From contig NC_057920.1 in the NCBI RefSeq assembly GCF_018873765.1, positions 10,739,307 to 10,803,306 of the forward strand: a stretch of 64,000 nucleotides of DNA, given 5' to 3'. The stretch comes from Telopea speciosissima (lineage: Eukaryota; Streptophyta; Magnoliopsida; Proteales; Proteaceae). The translations under genes and the position numbers were made by a program. Positions within the stretch are counted from its first letter, which is position 1. Each line of letters starts with the position of its first letter. Positions 45,417 to 56,600 of the stretch are shown here, piece after piece. The notes beneath the pieces were generated by a model, which saw only the letters and a program-made list of their open reading frames with translations, had not been told where the DNA came from and searched no databases.

Positions 45417-46757
45417 ATGTTGCTCCGGTGTACGACGGTTGAATGGCCAGCAACGGTCAGTTTTATGAATATCTGTTCCTTCCACAAGAGCAGGAATCCT
45501 AATGTACGCACACTCGACTTCTCATGTTTCAAATCTCGAAGTACTTGCGATAATTTTGCTGTTTTGAGACAGTTTTCTTCTAAGAAGAAGAGTGGTTCCA
45601 TGATTGTTTTAAGAGTATCCCACAAAGAAGCCGCTTATGTGGATGAAGGGCATCGGATGAGCTCCGATTTGAAAGGTTTATGCAGAGAAGGGCGAGTAGA
45701 AGAAGCCCTCGAACTCATGGACGATATGGAAAGACGCGAAATTTACATTGTTCCAGACAGATTTCTTGCCCTGCTGCAGATATGTACTGATTTGAAGTTG
45801 TTAGAAGCCGGAAGAAGGGTTCATGATTACATATCCAGATCCCCATCCAAACCTGGTATTTCCGTCTTCAACAAAGTGGTCGATATGTACTGCAAAGTGG
45901 GCAGTATAGCAGATGCCCGCCAAGCTTTCGATGAAATGCCCAAACGGAACTTGTTTTCGTGGAATTACATGATAATGGGTTTAGTGGAAAATGGGAAAGC
46001 AGAAGAAGCCCTAGAAATCTATAACGAGATGAGAACAAATGGTACGAGACCAGACGGGTTTACTTTCTCAGGAGTCCTAATGGCTTGTGCGAGCTTAGGG
46101 GCCTTGGAAAAAGGACTGGTGCACTTCGAATCAATGAGCAAAGACTACGGGATTACTCCTTCCACGGAGCATTATGTTTGTGTTGTTGATCTACTCGGAA
46201 AATCAGGGAAGACTGCTGAAGCCAGGCTGTTTATAGATAAGATGCCAATCGAACCCAGCTCCCTTGTGTGGGAGACGCTACGAAAATATTTCCCCAGTGA
46301 AATCAAGAAGCAGACGGCGGAACCGGGTCGTCGTGCTATATCTTCTTCTGGTTTGAAACAGAGCATTTTGCCTGAAAAGAAATCAAAGATTAACAAGAAT
46401 CAAACAATTACGAACCCAAAGAAGAAAGAGGTCTATGAGAAGCTAAGATCTTTGAATGAGGAAATGAAGGAAGCAGGTTATGTACCTGACACGAGGTATG
46501 TGCTTCATGATATCGATCAAGAAGCAAAGGAGAAAGCCCTGCTCTACCACAGTGAAAAGCTGGCTATTGCATTCGGGCTAATTAGTACTCCACCAGGAAC
46601 CACGCTGAGAATAATCAAGAACCTCCGGATATGTGGAGACTGCCATAATGCCGTCAAGTTCATATCGAAAATAGAGAAGCGAGAGATCATTGTCAGGGAC
46701 AACAAAAGGTTTCACCATTTCAGGGATGGCAAATGCTCCTGTGGGGATTACTGGTAA
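45417..46757 (+). CDS. Short PPR-DYW organelle RNA-editing protein, intronless, complete
   Basis: Single open frame of 446 residues ending TAA at 46755-46757. The N terminus (to about residue 60) is Arg/Ser-rich and acid-poor, like an organelle presequence, probably mitochondrial. About four to five PPR units follow (residues 110-283), e.g. VFNKVVDMYCKVGSIADARQ, WNYMIMGLVENGKAEEALEI, HYVCVVDLLGKSGKTAEARL. The tract has few repeats and lacks a normal E region. A basic linker (about 290-345) leads to a complete DYW deaminase: HSE at 378-380, CGDC at 406-409, and CSCGDYW at the end. The zinc-binding and catalytic residues for C-to-U editing are all visible. Length and layout resemble the short PPR-DYW group (Arabidopsis MEF8, DYW2, At1g29710, At2g34370), which can act in trans with other PPR proteins. 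Which orthologue is not decided. Confidence 0.92.
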   Translation: MLLRCTTVEWPATVSFMNICSFHKSRNPNVRTLDFSCFKSRSTCDNFAVLRQFSSKKKSGSMIVLRVSHKEAAYVDEGHRMSSDLKGLCREGRVEEALELMDDMERREIYIVPDRFLALLQICTDLKLLEAGRRVHDYISRSPSKPGISVFNKVVDMYCKVGSIADARQAFDEMPKRNLFSWNYMIMGLVENGKAEEALEIYNEMRTNGTRPDGFTFSGVLMACASLGALEKGLVHFESMSKDYGITPSTEHYVCVVDLLGKSGKTAEARLFIDKMPIEPSSLVWETLRKYFPSEIKKQTAEPGRRAISSSGLKQSILPEKKSKINKNQTITNPKKKEVYEKLRSLNEEMKEAGYVPDTRYVLHDIDQEAKEKALLYHSEKLAIAFGLISTPPGTTLRIIKNLRICGDCHNAVKFISKIEKREIIVRDNKRFHHFRDGKCSCGDYW

Positions 46758-47661
46758 AACTGTAAACTTAGCGGTTCTTCCTTCTGTGTACCCTGTGGGC
46801 TGTAAAGATCAAGCTTCTTATGTTGAATTGTAGATTGGAATTGGAACAACTGGTACATATTATGAAAAGGACTAATTCTATAAGAGTTAAGACCATCAAG
46901 GGCATTCAATAGGCGGGGTTCTAGTTCTCCAACGGATTGGAATGCACCTGGCTGTGTGAAGGCGTGGGAGTTGGGTGTATTTTGTATTCCTAGTTTCCTA
47001 CCCAGATGGCCAGGTCATATTAATTTTGATGCTTTTCATGGTTTTCAATCAAGAATGGAAACATTACTCATTTTTTTCTTGGGTTAAATGAATCCAGGCA
47101 TAAAACTCGATCTTAACACTCCTTATTAATGGACAGGGGAATTCTCTCTCCCCATGTTCTTAGCCTATATTTTATTCTAACTTCCTTACATGAAATAGAA
47201 AGATTTGTTTAGGTTATGTTTGCATGCATTTCCATTCATGGAGTGGATAATACATTCTTAATTGAAAATGCGAACACTGTTACACACGTTAGTTAAAACG
47301 AATACTTGATTTTAGAATGTTCAGGCGTTTCATCAAATGCCTCATGTGCAAAAGGCAGTAAACCACTTAATCAGAAAAGATTAAGTGCTGGGTATAGGGG
47401 CTAGGGAGGATCATAATGTACGCCACCTTTGAAGAGGAGAATCAGAAAAGAAATTTCGAATTAAAAAAAAATATTTGAATAAATATAAGCTAAATAGGGG
47501 TGTTTTGGTGTAGTGGACATTGTTTAAGCCAATAGTTCAAAACTGATAATTGACCACTTATAGCCCGATTACAGATTGATCAGTTCATTTGCAATCCCAT
47601 TAGCCTCTTTATAATCCAATTAGTCCATTTGTAACCCAATTAACATTAACCTTATTAATAT
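46758..47661. other. PPR 3' UTR and intergenic
   Basis: 3' flank of the PPR gene, then AT-rich intergenic sequence. No further gene or clear repeat. Confidence 0.4.
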
Positions 47662-48219
47662 TAGGGGTGTAAGATTGGCCCTGACAGCTTTGGCCCGCTT
47701 TGAACCCAAACAAAGCCTGGGCTAAGATTTATGGCCCTGAGAGCGGGTTAGGATTGAAAAACTCTGACCCTGGTTAAGAATTATGGCCCTAAGAACGGGT
47801 TAGGATTGAAAAACTCTAATCCCGGGCCCGACTCTGTACTTCATTTATATATAAATGATGCAAGTTCACATTGTTATTCATTGTATGTGTTGGTTAAGTA
47901 GCTTTTTTTACACACGAAAAAAGGTAGTTTTGGGATTTTCTAACACCATAGGAATATTTCTTGGTTAAAAAACGGATTGCACTTTCCTAATTGTGTTGAA
48001 CACATTGTGGGTCAGCCTGGTACAGCCCCTACTTCTCCCTTTTGCATCCTTATGGTTCGGGCCAATAAGGGTCAGCCCAGCCCGACCCTAAGGGCGGGTT
48101 AAGGTTCAATTTTTCGGGCCCCAAATCAAGGTCGGGTTGGACCTGGGCCAAGTTAAGGAGACTTAGGATTGAGCTGGGGTTTTAAAAAACCAGCCCAATC
48201 CGAACCTGTTATAGCCCTA
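47662..48219. mobile_element. hAT-type MITE (558 bp), same family as 53570-54130
   Basis: Starts TAGGGGTGTAAGATTGGCCC and ends TTATAGCCCTA. Flanks ATTAATAT and CTTATTAT agree at 6 of 8 positions. Inside are GGCCCG/CGGGCC-rich arms (AGGGTCAGCCCAGCCCGACC, GCGGGTTA) shared with the copy at 53570-54130, which has nearly the same length. Confidence 0.75.
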
Positions 48220-48485
48220 CTTATTATGGATCGATAACCAACAACTGACTGAATATAAATAGGTTCATGTCTGGCCTATGAGGGCCAATTCAATTCGAGG
48301 CCTTATATTGGTTGGGGTCAATTAGGCCAGACCAAAACCAACCAGTTGACAACCCTAAAGCCAAAGTACAAAAAGAGAGAGAGAGAGAAAAAGAACTGCC
48401 TTAATGGAAATTTTCACTTTGACCATATCCATGCCTTAATGAAATTTTACCTTGGCAAAATAATTGGCCCGTGGTCCCAAGCTGA

Positions 48486-48800
48486 AGGCACTCCCTCTGG
48501 TGTTTTAGCACCCCACTCCTAGTGAAATATGTGACAGGCATTGTGGGACCTCAATTAAATATTATAAATATGGTACACAAGACGACAAGCCCAGATCTGA
48601 AGAATGTTGAAGAAGCAATGCACTAGAGGACCCTCTGGTGTTTTACCTTTACCCCACTCCCTAGTGAAATATGTCATATATGACAGGCATTGGTGGGACC
48701 TCAATTAAATATTATAAATATGGTACACAAGACGACAAGCCCAGATAAGAAAGAGAGAGAGTAGGGAAGAATGGTTGAAGAAGCAATGCACTAGAGGAAG
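48486..48800. repeat. About 145-bp tandem duplication just downstream of the NPH3 gene
   Basis: CCCTCTGGTGTTTTA, CCTCAATTAAATATTATAAA, TATGGTACACAAGACGACAA and GAAGAAGCAATGCACTAGAG occur in the same order in 48486-48627 and 48628-48799. The second copy ends eight bases before the NPH3 stop codon (minus strand, 48808), so the duplication covers that gene's 3' UTR. Confidence 0.85.
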
Positions 48801-48807
48801 AAGTCTC

Positions 48808-51365
48808 TCAGACGCCGGGTGAATGGTGATGTCTGGCCCTTCGTCCGGCTTCCACCACTGTCCGTTCATGAGAATCACAGACCTGAGTCTTGAACTTGCA
48901 ACCCAACTTCTTCCTCCAACCCCCAACCAGCCGACCTTCCGGCGAACCAACCTTATCGATCTTCTCAATTGCCTTTCTCATGGACGAGCATTCCCTCTCC
49001 AACTCATTCACTCGAGACCTCATACTATCCATGTCCAACCTCAGCACCTGGTTCTCCCTAATCGCCGCCCTAAACGTCTCCCCTTCCTGAGCTGCTCCTG
49101 CTGGTGGTACCATCATCTCTGTTTCTAACTGTTGATGCTGTAAAACCGAAGGCCTGGCAGAATCCGGAGGGGCAATGTCGGCTGCGATGAGAGTTCCGGC
49201 AATTGCCTGACGAAGCTGAAGCTGCTCAAAGAACAGAACCTGCACCACCGACCGCAGTGGAAGTCGCTCATTCTGAGCCGCATGAGTGCACGCCTCAAAC
49301 GTTAGCTTCTGATAATCCAGAACTCCACATATCTTCTCCCTCTCTTCCTCTGTTATCCACGGGTGCGCCTGTAGGAATTAGCAAACCAAGTCAATACTGT
49401 GACAACCAAGAAGAACGTCAATACAGAGCACAAGCAGTGCCTGAAGCTGAAAGGGACTACACATACTTACTTCTCATGTAAAACTTAAATTTCCCACATA
49501 CCCTCATAAATTTCAGGATCTGAATCAAATCATTAATACAACAGAGAAATCTCATGAAAGTTCATGTTACGGATTTGAGTAGGTAAGAGTTAAATTCTCA
49601 AAACAGACAAATTGAGAAAACCAATTAACTATTGACTTGGACTGAATTTCTACAGACATGGAATCATGGAGAGTACCATGGGCTTCGGCTAACATGGCCG
49701 ACACACGGACCCAGTAACGCAGATATAGGGGGAGACAGAACATGGATGTACCTTGAGATAAACATCGACAGCTCTGTATAGGCCGTCGTCAAAAAGTCTA
49801 GCATGTTCAGGGAGAGCAACGGCGAGTTCACAAAACTTTTCCGGCTTCAAATTCGCATCGGATGCGATCTCAGAGAGGTATCCATCGACCAATTTCCCTA
49901 CCAACATCACTGGATTTATCCCTGGCGTTCTTCCACCCATTTCTCCGTCTTCACCGTCGATTCCAAAAGCCGACCTCTCTTCCAATGTCTCCAAGAAATA
50001 CTCCAATATCCTCCCCACGCAGTCCACATCGTAGAGCGTTTCCATCAGATAAGAATAACTCGGGATCAAAAGATCGTCCAGTGCTGCCTTTTCTAGCTCC
50101 GATGCTATCTTCCTCTCCAACGTAGCTCTACAAGCTTCCGATGCGTTCAGTATGTTCGCCGTCCTCAACAATCCAAACAGAAACCTTGTAGTCGATGAAC
50201 AACCAGAACTAAAGCTTGAGCTCTTCTCCAGTGGCAGATTCGCAACTATGGTCTCCAGCAGCTCTCTCTGCTCAGTCTCTGAAGCTATAGACGTCGTGGA
50301 TGATTTCCTATTGGAACGAGAAAGGCCTGGAATTGATTTCTTGGCATACGAAATTAGAGAGCTCTCGATGATTCCCAAGCTTAGATCTTGATCTTTCATG
50401 GCAGAAATCAGTCGCGTGTAGATCGGTAAGCTAAGAACACCTAGATCTTCAAACCAGGGTTCGGCGCTGGTGTTTTTAGTTTGGTTCTTCCCGCGCTTTC
50501 CAGTATCGATCCCATTCCAAAGGATCTGATTGGAAGCCCTGGCTGTGGTTATCCCTTCATTCATCGGCCAACCAAACAATGAGGGATCTGTAGAAGAAGC
50601 TCTCGACGCGATTGATTCGATGCACCTCTGCGGAATGTTGAGGGTTTCTGCGAGAGGCATGAGTGTTTCACAGGATTTCAGGGTCTTGATGGATTCTTTG
50701 ATGTTTCTGAGAACTGATTGGGTTAAGAACCTTTCAGTTTTAGAGATGAGGTTATTTTCCGAGTACTCTTCCGTCATGTCGAGATACTCTCCGGCACAAC
50801 GTAGGGGAGCTACATTGGAAGCTGTGAGGTCGATTTTCACTCCATAGCAGAACTTTGCCGCGGTTTCGAATGCCTCAGAACCACCTGGAAATTCTGGGAA
50901 GGAGATCTCACAGGGCTCCTCTAAGATTTCATCTTCGTCTCCATCCTCCTCTTCTTCTCCTTCTTCTACTTGAAGCTCTGCTTCTGCAACAGAACTTCGT
51001 CCTATTCTACTAGGATTGTTTTCTTGCTCAGTGACCAGTTGATGAAGCTTTCTACTTTTCGATATTAGAGGAAACTGAAAGAAGAAGAAAAAAAATCAAG
51101 TTTTCAGGAAAAAATGGAAATTTTGCATTCAAAGAGAACTTATGAAAGGTTTGAGGTTCGCTGACCTTATGGAGATGGAAAGTCATGTTTTCGACTTCGA
51201 TAACAATGTCGCTAGGCAACCCCGTAGTACAAAACCTGCAAAATACGGAGAAGAATATGTTCATTAGACCAGTAAGACACAAACAGAGTGAGAAAGAGAC
51301 GGGTAAGAAGTATGAACCTACCATGCCTGTCCTCTGGAGATCGGCTTTTCAATATCAAGCGCCAT
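48808..51365 (-). CDS. BTB/POZ-NPH3 family protein, 4 exons, complete
   Basis: Minus-strand exons 51322-51365, 51166-51235, 49752-51074 and 48808-49368, GT-AG, phases consistent, give 1998 nt (665 residues). Family members are usually 550-750. The N terminus has the BTB start GQAWFCTTGLPSDIVIEVEN, FHLHKFPLISKSRKLHQLV, an acidic insert (EEEEDGDEDE), then FCYGVKIDLTASNVAPLRCA. The NPH3 domain (about residues 245-535) has WFEDLGVLSLPIYTRLISAM, DGLYRAVDVYLK, AHPWITEEEREKICGVLDYQ and EACTHAAQNERLPLRSVVQV. The C terminus has a coiled coil (NQVLRLDMDSMRSRVNELER, ECSSMRKAIEKIDK). NPH3/RPT2 proteins act as CUL3 substrate adaptors or plasma-membrane scaffolds in phototropin and auxin-transport signalling; this member's role cannot be told from sequence. 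Introns split the BTB domain at the usual plant positions. Confidence 0.93.
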
Positions 51366-52580
51366 TTTCTTAGGAAACCCTAGTTTTCCTCGAGAGTTCT
51401 AATCTTATAGGCTAAACCAGAAACAATGTATATCTGTGAATTTCTTCAGAGAGCCCTGGATCTCCAAAAAGAAGAAATCAATAGCTGAAATACATAAATC
51501 TAATGCTGGTTTACATAGGACAAGAAAGAATGAGAGAAGATACCATTACGAGGGGGAAGAACCGAAGAACAGGACACGAAAAGGAAAGAGAGAAATCTCA
51601 CTCTCAGGGGATTCCAAAAGTCAGATCCGACAAATAGAGCTTAAACAAACAACTGGTGTGGGGAATGCGAAAGGAGAAGAGATTTTCCTCTCCTTTAATT
51701 ACTAAACAAAACATAAATAATCAGATTTAGAATCTGAGTTTTTCCACAAATCCACAGAGAGACAAAGATGAAAAAATGTCAAAGAGAAGGTAGAGAAAGA
51801 AGACTCAGAAAGGATGTCTTTTTGATTCCTTTCTCTCTTACCCAGACCAAAAAAAGAAGGGAAATCTAAAAAGCTAAAAAGAAAAAGGAAGACTCTCTCT
51901 CACACAGTCTCTGAAAATCTGTGTTCATAGACAACTGGTTTTATTGCTTCAACGTAAGAGAAAGTTTTAAAAAATCAAACTTTTATTTGAGAAAAGGGAA
52001 AATTGTGAGAATCGATGATTATGAGGTTCTTCGTTTGCCACTTTGCCCAACATTGCAAACATCTCTCCTAAGAAGCAAAATTAATTATTGATATCATCAC
52101 ATTTCAATGATCTCATCTAACCTTCTCCTTTTGCCTTTCCCCATACGACCATACTAGCATTTAATGAGAAGGAGCAAAATGTAGGGACATTTTTGTAAGT
52201 TCCAATTATAAAATCAAAACGGTCCAAACCGAACTTTCTGGTTGGTTTAACTTGTCCAACCATTTAGGATTGGATTTTGACACCCCTCGGTCAAAATAAC
52301 AATAAATATTATGAGCTTTATTTTACCGGTACATTACTGGTGATGTGATCATACGATTAAACTCCTATACCATCTTTAGCTATTATACTTCTGACTTCGG
52401 AGTTATTATGGAATATAACTCCCAATTGTATAAGGTAGAAACTAGTTTTTTCATACCAATCCAAGGGACCTACTGATGCCTATGGTGAGAAGATTTCCCT
52501 ATGGGTGAAGAGAAACTCGATCCAAACATTAAAATGGCAGTATCTTCATAATATTGTGAACTAATTGTGATTATTAGTAT
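51366..52580. other. NPH3 upstream region and intergenic
   Basis: Presumed promoter and 5' UTR of the NPH3 gene: purine-rich on the plus strand (CT-rich on the coding strand) to about 51950. Beyond this AT-rich sequence with no gene. Open frames at 51436-51705 are low-complexity and not supported. Confidence 0.4.
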
Positions 52581-52584
52581 TTAT

Positions 52585-52765
52585 GAAAAAAGAATTTTGT
52601 CCAAGACCAAGATTGTACGGCTACGCTAAGACATATGGGGTGAAATGACCACCCGGACCCATGAAATGTGTAAATAATGTCCTGCTTGATGGCTCTACAT
52701 GCCCTCCAATTGGCCCCCATGTGCATGTAGGAGCCACGCTCCCACAGAGAGAACACTTCTCCAAT
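52585..52765. mobile_element. Family B MITE
   Basis: Starts GAAAAAAGAATTTTGTCCAA and contains AAGACATATGGGGTGAAATG, ACCACCCGGACCCATGAAA, CCAATTGGCCCCCATGTGCA and AGGAGCCACGCTCCC, the order seen in the other family B copies. Confidence 0.6.
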
Positions 52766-53246
52766 TATTCATTACGAAAAGGGGAAATTTGGATTCTCGC
52801 CCCTTTTAGACAATGAAATTATGTAAAAGAGGTTTTTTTTTTTTTTAGTATAAAAATTATGTAAAAGAGTTGGTAATGAATAGGAAAACACTGAAAATTA
52901 TGTGACTAAACTACTGAGGGTTGTGCAATCGATAGCTAGCTGATAACATTAGTTCCTTATGTGTTTCATTTGATAGCATTTATTTTCGGTTCTTTTCTAG
53001 GACTGTAAATAGAGAAACCCATACTATAGCTAAAGGAGCTGCCAGTTTTGAAATTTTCTAAGATGGTGGATACACCCACTTCCTTTTATTGTAAATCCCT
53101 CTCTGCTGAGGATAGTCAAATACACTCTTCTTTTTTCTATATCAAATCTCACTTGGTGAAAATGGTACTTCACCTTTTCTTGACCAAAAAAAAAAAAAAA
53201 AGTTACTGTTTATGAGTTGCAATTGATAAAAATGATATATTTATTT

Positions 53247-53400
53247 TTTGGGAGAAAATTCTCTGTCCGAAAATATGGCTTATGCCTGTACTCCCATAAG
53301 TCTATCTCTCTCATCTCTATTTGAAAAGACAGGTGTCTCCTCATTTTGAAGAGGAGAGAGATAGACACATGAGAGTCTGGTCGAAAACCACTTCCCATTA
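53247..53400. mobile_element. Fold-back MITE, family A, copy 3
   Basis: GGGAGAAAATTCTCTGTCCG at the left pairs loosely with CGAAAACCACTTCCC at the right. The core pairs AAGTCTATCTCTCTCATCTC with GAGGAGAGAGATAGACACAT. Confidence 0.75.
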
Positions 53401-53569
53401 TTTTTATGGAGAAAACAATGGTAAAAATGATTTAGCTGGACTTTGAAGCTGCTTACAAGTTACTTGTGATCTATTTTTTCTCCAATTATGATGATAAAAG
53501 AAAGATTTCATTGTAATTAGTGGACCCAATTATAAGACAAATTGCAAGCAGAGAACCTTGACTAATGAC

Positions 53570-54130
53570 TAGGGGTGCAAGTTTGGCCCTGTTGGCCCGC
53601 ACCCACCCTGGCCCGCCCTGAGCCCGAACAGGGTTTGGGTTAAGATATTTGGTCGTGAGGGCGGGTCAGGGTTAGAAATTTTTGGCCCTGAGTTAGGGTC
53701 TGGTCGGGTTAGGGTTGAGACCTCGAGCTAAGCTTGGCCCGGCCCGGCCCGACCCGACCCTGATTTAAGTTATACTGTAAAATATATATTGACAAAATTT
53801 ATACATTATAAACTTTAAATTTCACCCACATTTCTTTATATAATATATTATATATGAAGACAATAAGTGTTATAATATAATTTATTATATTGTTATTTTA
53901 TATAAAATTAATAATGTTCTTCCCAGCCCATTCCAACCCATGCATTTCTTTCCCCCTCCCCATGATCAGGGCCAATCAGGGTCGGCCCGACCCGACCGTG
54001 AGGGCGGGTCAAGGTTGGATTTTTTTGGCCCTAAGTCAGGGTCGGGTCGGGCCTGGGCCCAGCTAAGGGGACTTAGGGTTGGACTAGAGTTCTATAAAAC
54101 CCGGCTCAATCCGACCCTATTGCAGCCCTA
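53570..54130. mobile_element. hAT-type MITE (561 bp) with perfect 8-bp duplication
   Basis: Ends TAGGGGTGCAA and TTGCAGCCCTA are inverted repeats. The flanking 8-bp duplication CTAATGAC is perfect (53562-53569 and 54131-54138), as expected for hAT transposition. The interior has GC-rich arms of GGCCCGACCCGACC and GGGTCGGGTCGGGCC type around an AT-rich centre. No coding capacity. It looks younger than its relative at 47662-48219. Confidence 0.92.
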
Positions 54131-54138
54131 CTAATGAC

Positions 54139-54515
54139 TATTTATCTCCAAAAACCCTCCCATTACACCCTTATTAATGATGCTAATCATGATAAACTAA
54201 TAATCTTCCTCTTCTCTTTTTATCAAGTCTACATTGATTGCCTAATTGGCACAAGTGATTGGATTAAGTAATTGGCTTCACTAATGATGAAAGATGGGAG
54301 GGTAGGTAGGTTTTTATACTAAAGACGGAAAGAAGGGAGAGGGAGGGCACGAGGAGCATGAGCTAAAGAACACAAAAACCATGACTTATTAGAATGACTA
54401 ATAATAAAGGGGGTGGGGTAGGTTAAGCAGTGAGTGATATGCGCCACTGGATAAGATAAGTTACAATACAACCTAACCTTACCCTTACTCCACCTTATTA
54501 TATTCTATATAATGG

Positions 54516-54547
<32 letters not shown>

Positions 54548-54991
54548 TAATATGTTTCTCTCTCTCTCTCATTATAATATGTTTCCTGCAGAACCTCCCA
54601 CACATTTACTAACATTAGCTAAAATTAAAAAGAAACTTCTAAAAGCAGTAGTGGTTTAGTCAACTTATGTTGACCATGACTAATGTAACCTAATAGTGGA
54701 TTACAGCACATGATCAAATCACTGTCTGTAGAGAATCTTCCCCTCTTTCAATTTTTCTCCTTTGCTTTTCAGATTATCTCCTCCTACCCACCTAATCTCT
54801 CTCTCTCTCTCTCTCTCACATTCATCCATAGGATTCGCAATTGAAATCAAAATCAAAATCAGAATCAGAATTAAATAATCGAAGCATTAATTTTAATTTC
54901 AATCAAATCGGATATGAATCGGCTTTTTTATTCTAGTTCTAGCCGCTTCACATCTACTGATTCATACTTGATTTTTAGGGTTTTCGATGAT
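54139..54991. other. Intergenic with CT microsatellites
   Basis: (CT)n runs at about 54512-54542 and 54795-54818, with the unit CTCTCATTATAATATGTTTC duplicated near 54540-54585. About 54835-54900 is a degenerate AATCAAAATCA repeat. No gene. Confidence 0.6.
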
Positions 54992-54996
54992 TCTCA

Positions 54997-55523
54997 TGTT
55001 AGATTAAATCGATTCGAATAGGGGCAAAATTTCAAAAGCCAGGATCTCCATAGGGTATTCATGTACATAATCAAATAAGTAATAAAAAATAGGGATAGAA
55101 CCACCAACCTTGTTTCGCATCCATGATGATGATGATTGCAACAAAAAATAAAAAACAAGATCTAGGTGTTTCCCCTCTATTCCCAAAGTAACTGGCCTGA
55201 TAAGAACACCGAATGGAAGGGATGATGAAACTAAATATCTCCCTCTTTTTATGCACTCCTCAATAGTAATTGAGAACTAATAGTTGTGATGGGTAGAGGA
55301 GGGACCTAGCTCTCCTTATATAGTAATTCCTATAGGGTCTGACTCATCACAGTCCAAATAGAAATCTATCTGCCCATACTAAAGCCAGTTCACGTAGAAT
55401 TCTTAATATAACTCAATGACCTCCCTTTATTAGACCAATACCATAGTTAGCCTGAGTTTTACTTCATTTAATATTAGTCCATAATAGGTAATATAGAATT
55501 ATATTCTAAATATAATTCTAACA
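54997..55523 (-). mobile_element. Solo LTR with 5-bp duplication
   Basis: 527-bp LTR bounded by TGTTAGA and TCTAACA, with TG...CA ends. The flanking duplication TCTCA is exact (54992-54996 and 55524-55528). TATA-like CTATATAAGGAG on the minus strand (about 55323-55312) and the TGTTAGAATTATATTTAG start suggest minus orientation and a Copia-like origin, but superfamily is a guess. No internal region remains between the duplications, so this is the product of LTR-LTR recombination. Confidence 0.85.
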
Positions 55524-55861
55524 TCTCAACCACTTCCAACTTCCAAGTGAATTGATATCAAAATCCATGAAGGTAAATTTTAGGGATTTAGTTCATGGTT
55601 TTGGTACTGATATCGTTCACTAGCAAAACAATACCAATACCGATATGTGTAGGCCATATCAAGTCAATACTATATTAAAAAGTCATTTTGTTAACCAAAA
55701 ATCTAGGGTTTAAGTCGATTCATCGATTTTTGTATTTATCAGGTATTGATGTCAAACATGGCTAATACTGATATGGATCGGCCGACATGTCAGATCTAAT
55801 GCCAATTTCTAAAAATCCTAGGCTAATTTGGTTGTTGATTCGACTTACTTGAACAATGATC

Positions 55862-56280
55862 GTCTTTTTTTTTTTTTTGGTAAAATGGAAATTTATTTAA
55901 ATCCACGAGAAACACATACACCATACTAATCAAAAACCAAGAGAAAGGTTAAAGACATGAGGGGAGGTGCTTCCTAGAAATGGTCATTTTTGGGAAGAAA
56001 CAGCAGTTGCAGCAAGGGCATCCGCTACAAAATTGCCTTCTCTTAATATATGCATGAAGGATTTGGTCACGAATTGATGACAGATGACGACAATCTGTTA
56101 AAATAGGGCCAATCTCCAATCCTCCAAGGTATAGAATGGTAAACATCATTCAAGAGATTGATGATCATGAGATTATCACTTTCAATAGTAATCCGAGCAA
56201 GACCTCGCAACCTGGCATGAACCAAAGCCCATTTCACAGCCAGGGATTCAGCAAACCAAAGTCTTAGTTTAGTACACAAC
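55862..56280 (-). mobile_element. L1-like LINE 3' end with RNase H-like remnant
   Basis: Minus strand: LWFAESLAVKWALVHARLRG and ITIESDNLMIINLLNDV (about 56260-56150), then in another frame EGNFVADALAATAVSS (about 56030-55985), the usual end of the plant LINE RNase H. A T-tract at 55864-55878 marks the poly(A). 5' truncated and frameshifted. Confidence 0.8.
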
Positions 56281-56290
56281 TTGAGTGGCC

Positions 56291-56332
56291 ACTGGCTAGG
56301 GAGTAGGGACTAGGGACACTAGGGACTAGGGT
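56291..56332. repeat. CTAGGGA minisatellite-like tract
   Basis: GGGACTAGGGACACTAGGGA and neighbouring variants: four to five degenerate repeats. Confidence 0.7.
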
Positions 56333-56381
56333 GCAAGTGAGAATCTTCTCTCTATGACTCAATTGTGGTTAGTATATCTTT

Positions 56382-56600
56382 AGAGAGAAAGAACTCTGTC
56401 CGGGAGTATGGCCTAAGACCAGCACTGGACATTTATCCGCTGCTGTAACTGGAGTGCTGCTGTGCGCATCGTGCAGTGCAGCAGCAGCCATGTGTGCACA
56501 GTGGAGCCTATTGTGCACACATGGCCACTGCTGCGCCGCACGATGTGCCCAGTAACACTCCAGTTACAGCAGCAGATAAAAATTCCTTCCCATATCCTTA
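56382..56600. mobile_element. Family A MITE interrupted by a 147-bp hairpin MITE
   Basis: The start AAGAACTCTGTCCGGGAGTA and TGGCCTAAGACCAGCACT is the left end of a family A element; after the insertion only a short piece remains. At 56433-56579 lies a near-perfect hairpin: TTATCCGCTGCTGTAACTGG, AGTG and GCAGCAGCCATGTGTGCACA pair with TGTGCACACATGGCCACTGC and CCAGTTACAGCAGCAGATAA. The loop is only a few bases. Confidence 0.75.

Noticed and set aside
50530-50847. Plus-strand open frames across 49.8-50.9 kb
   Set aside because: They are antisense shadows of the long NPH3 exon.
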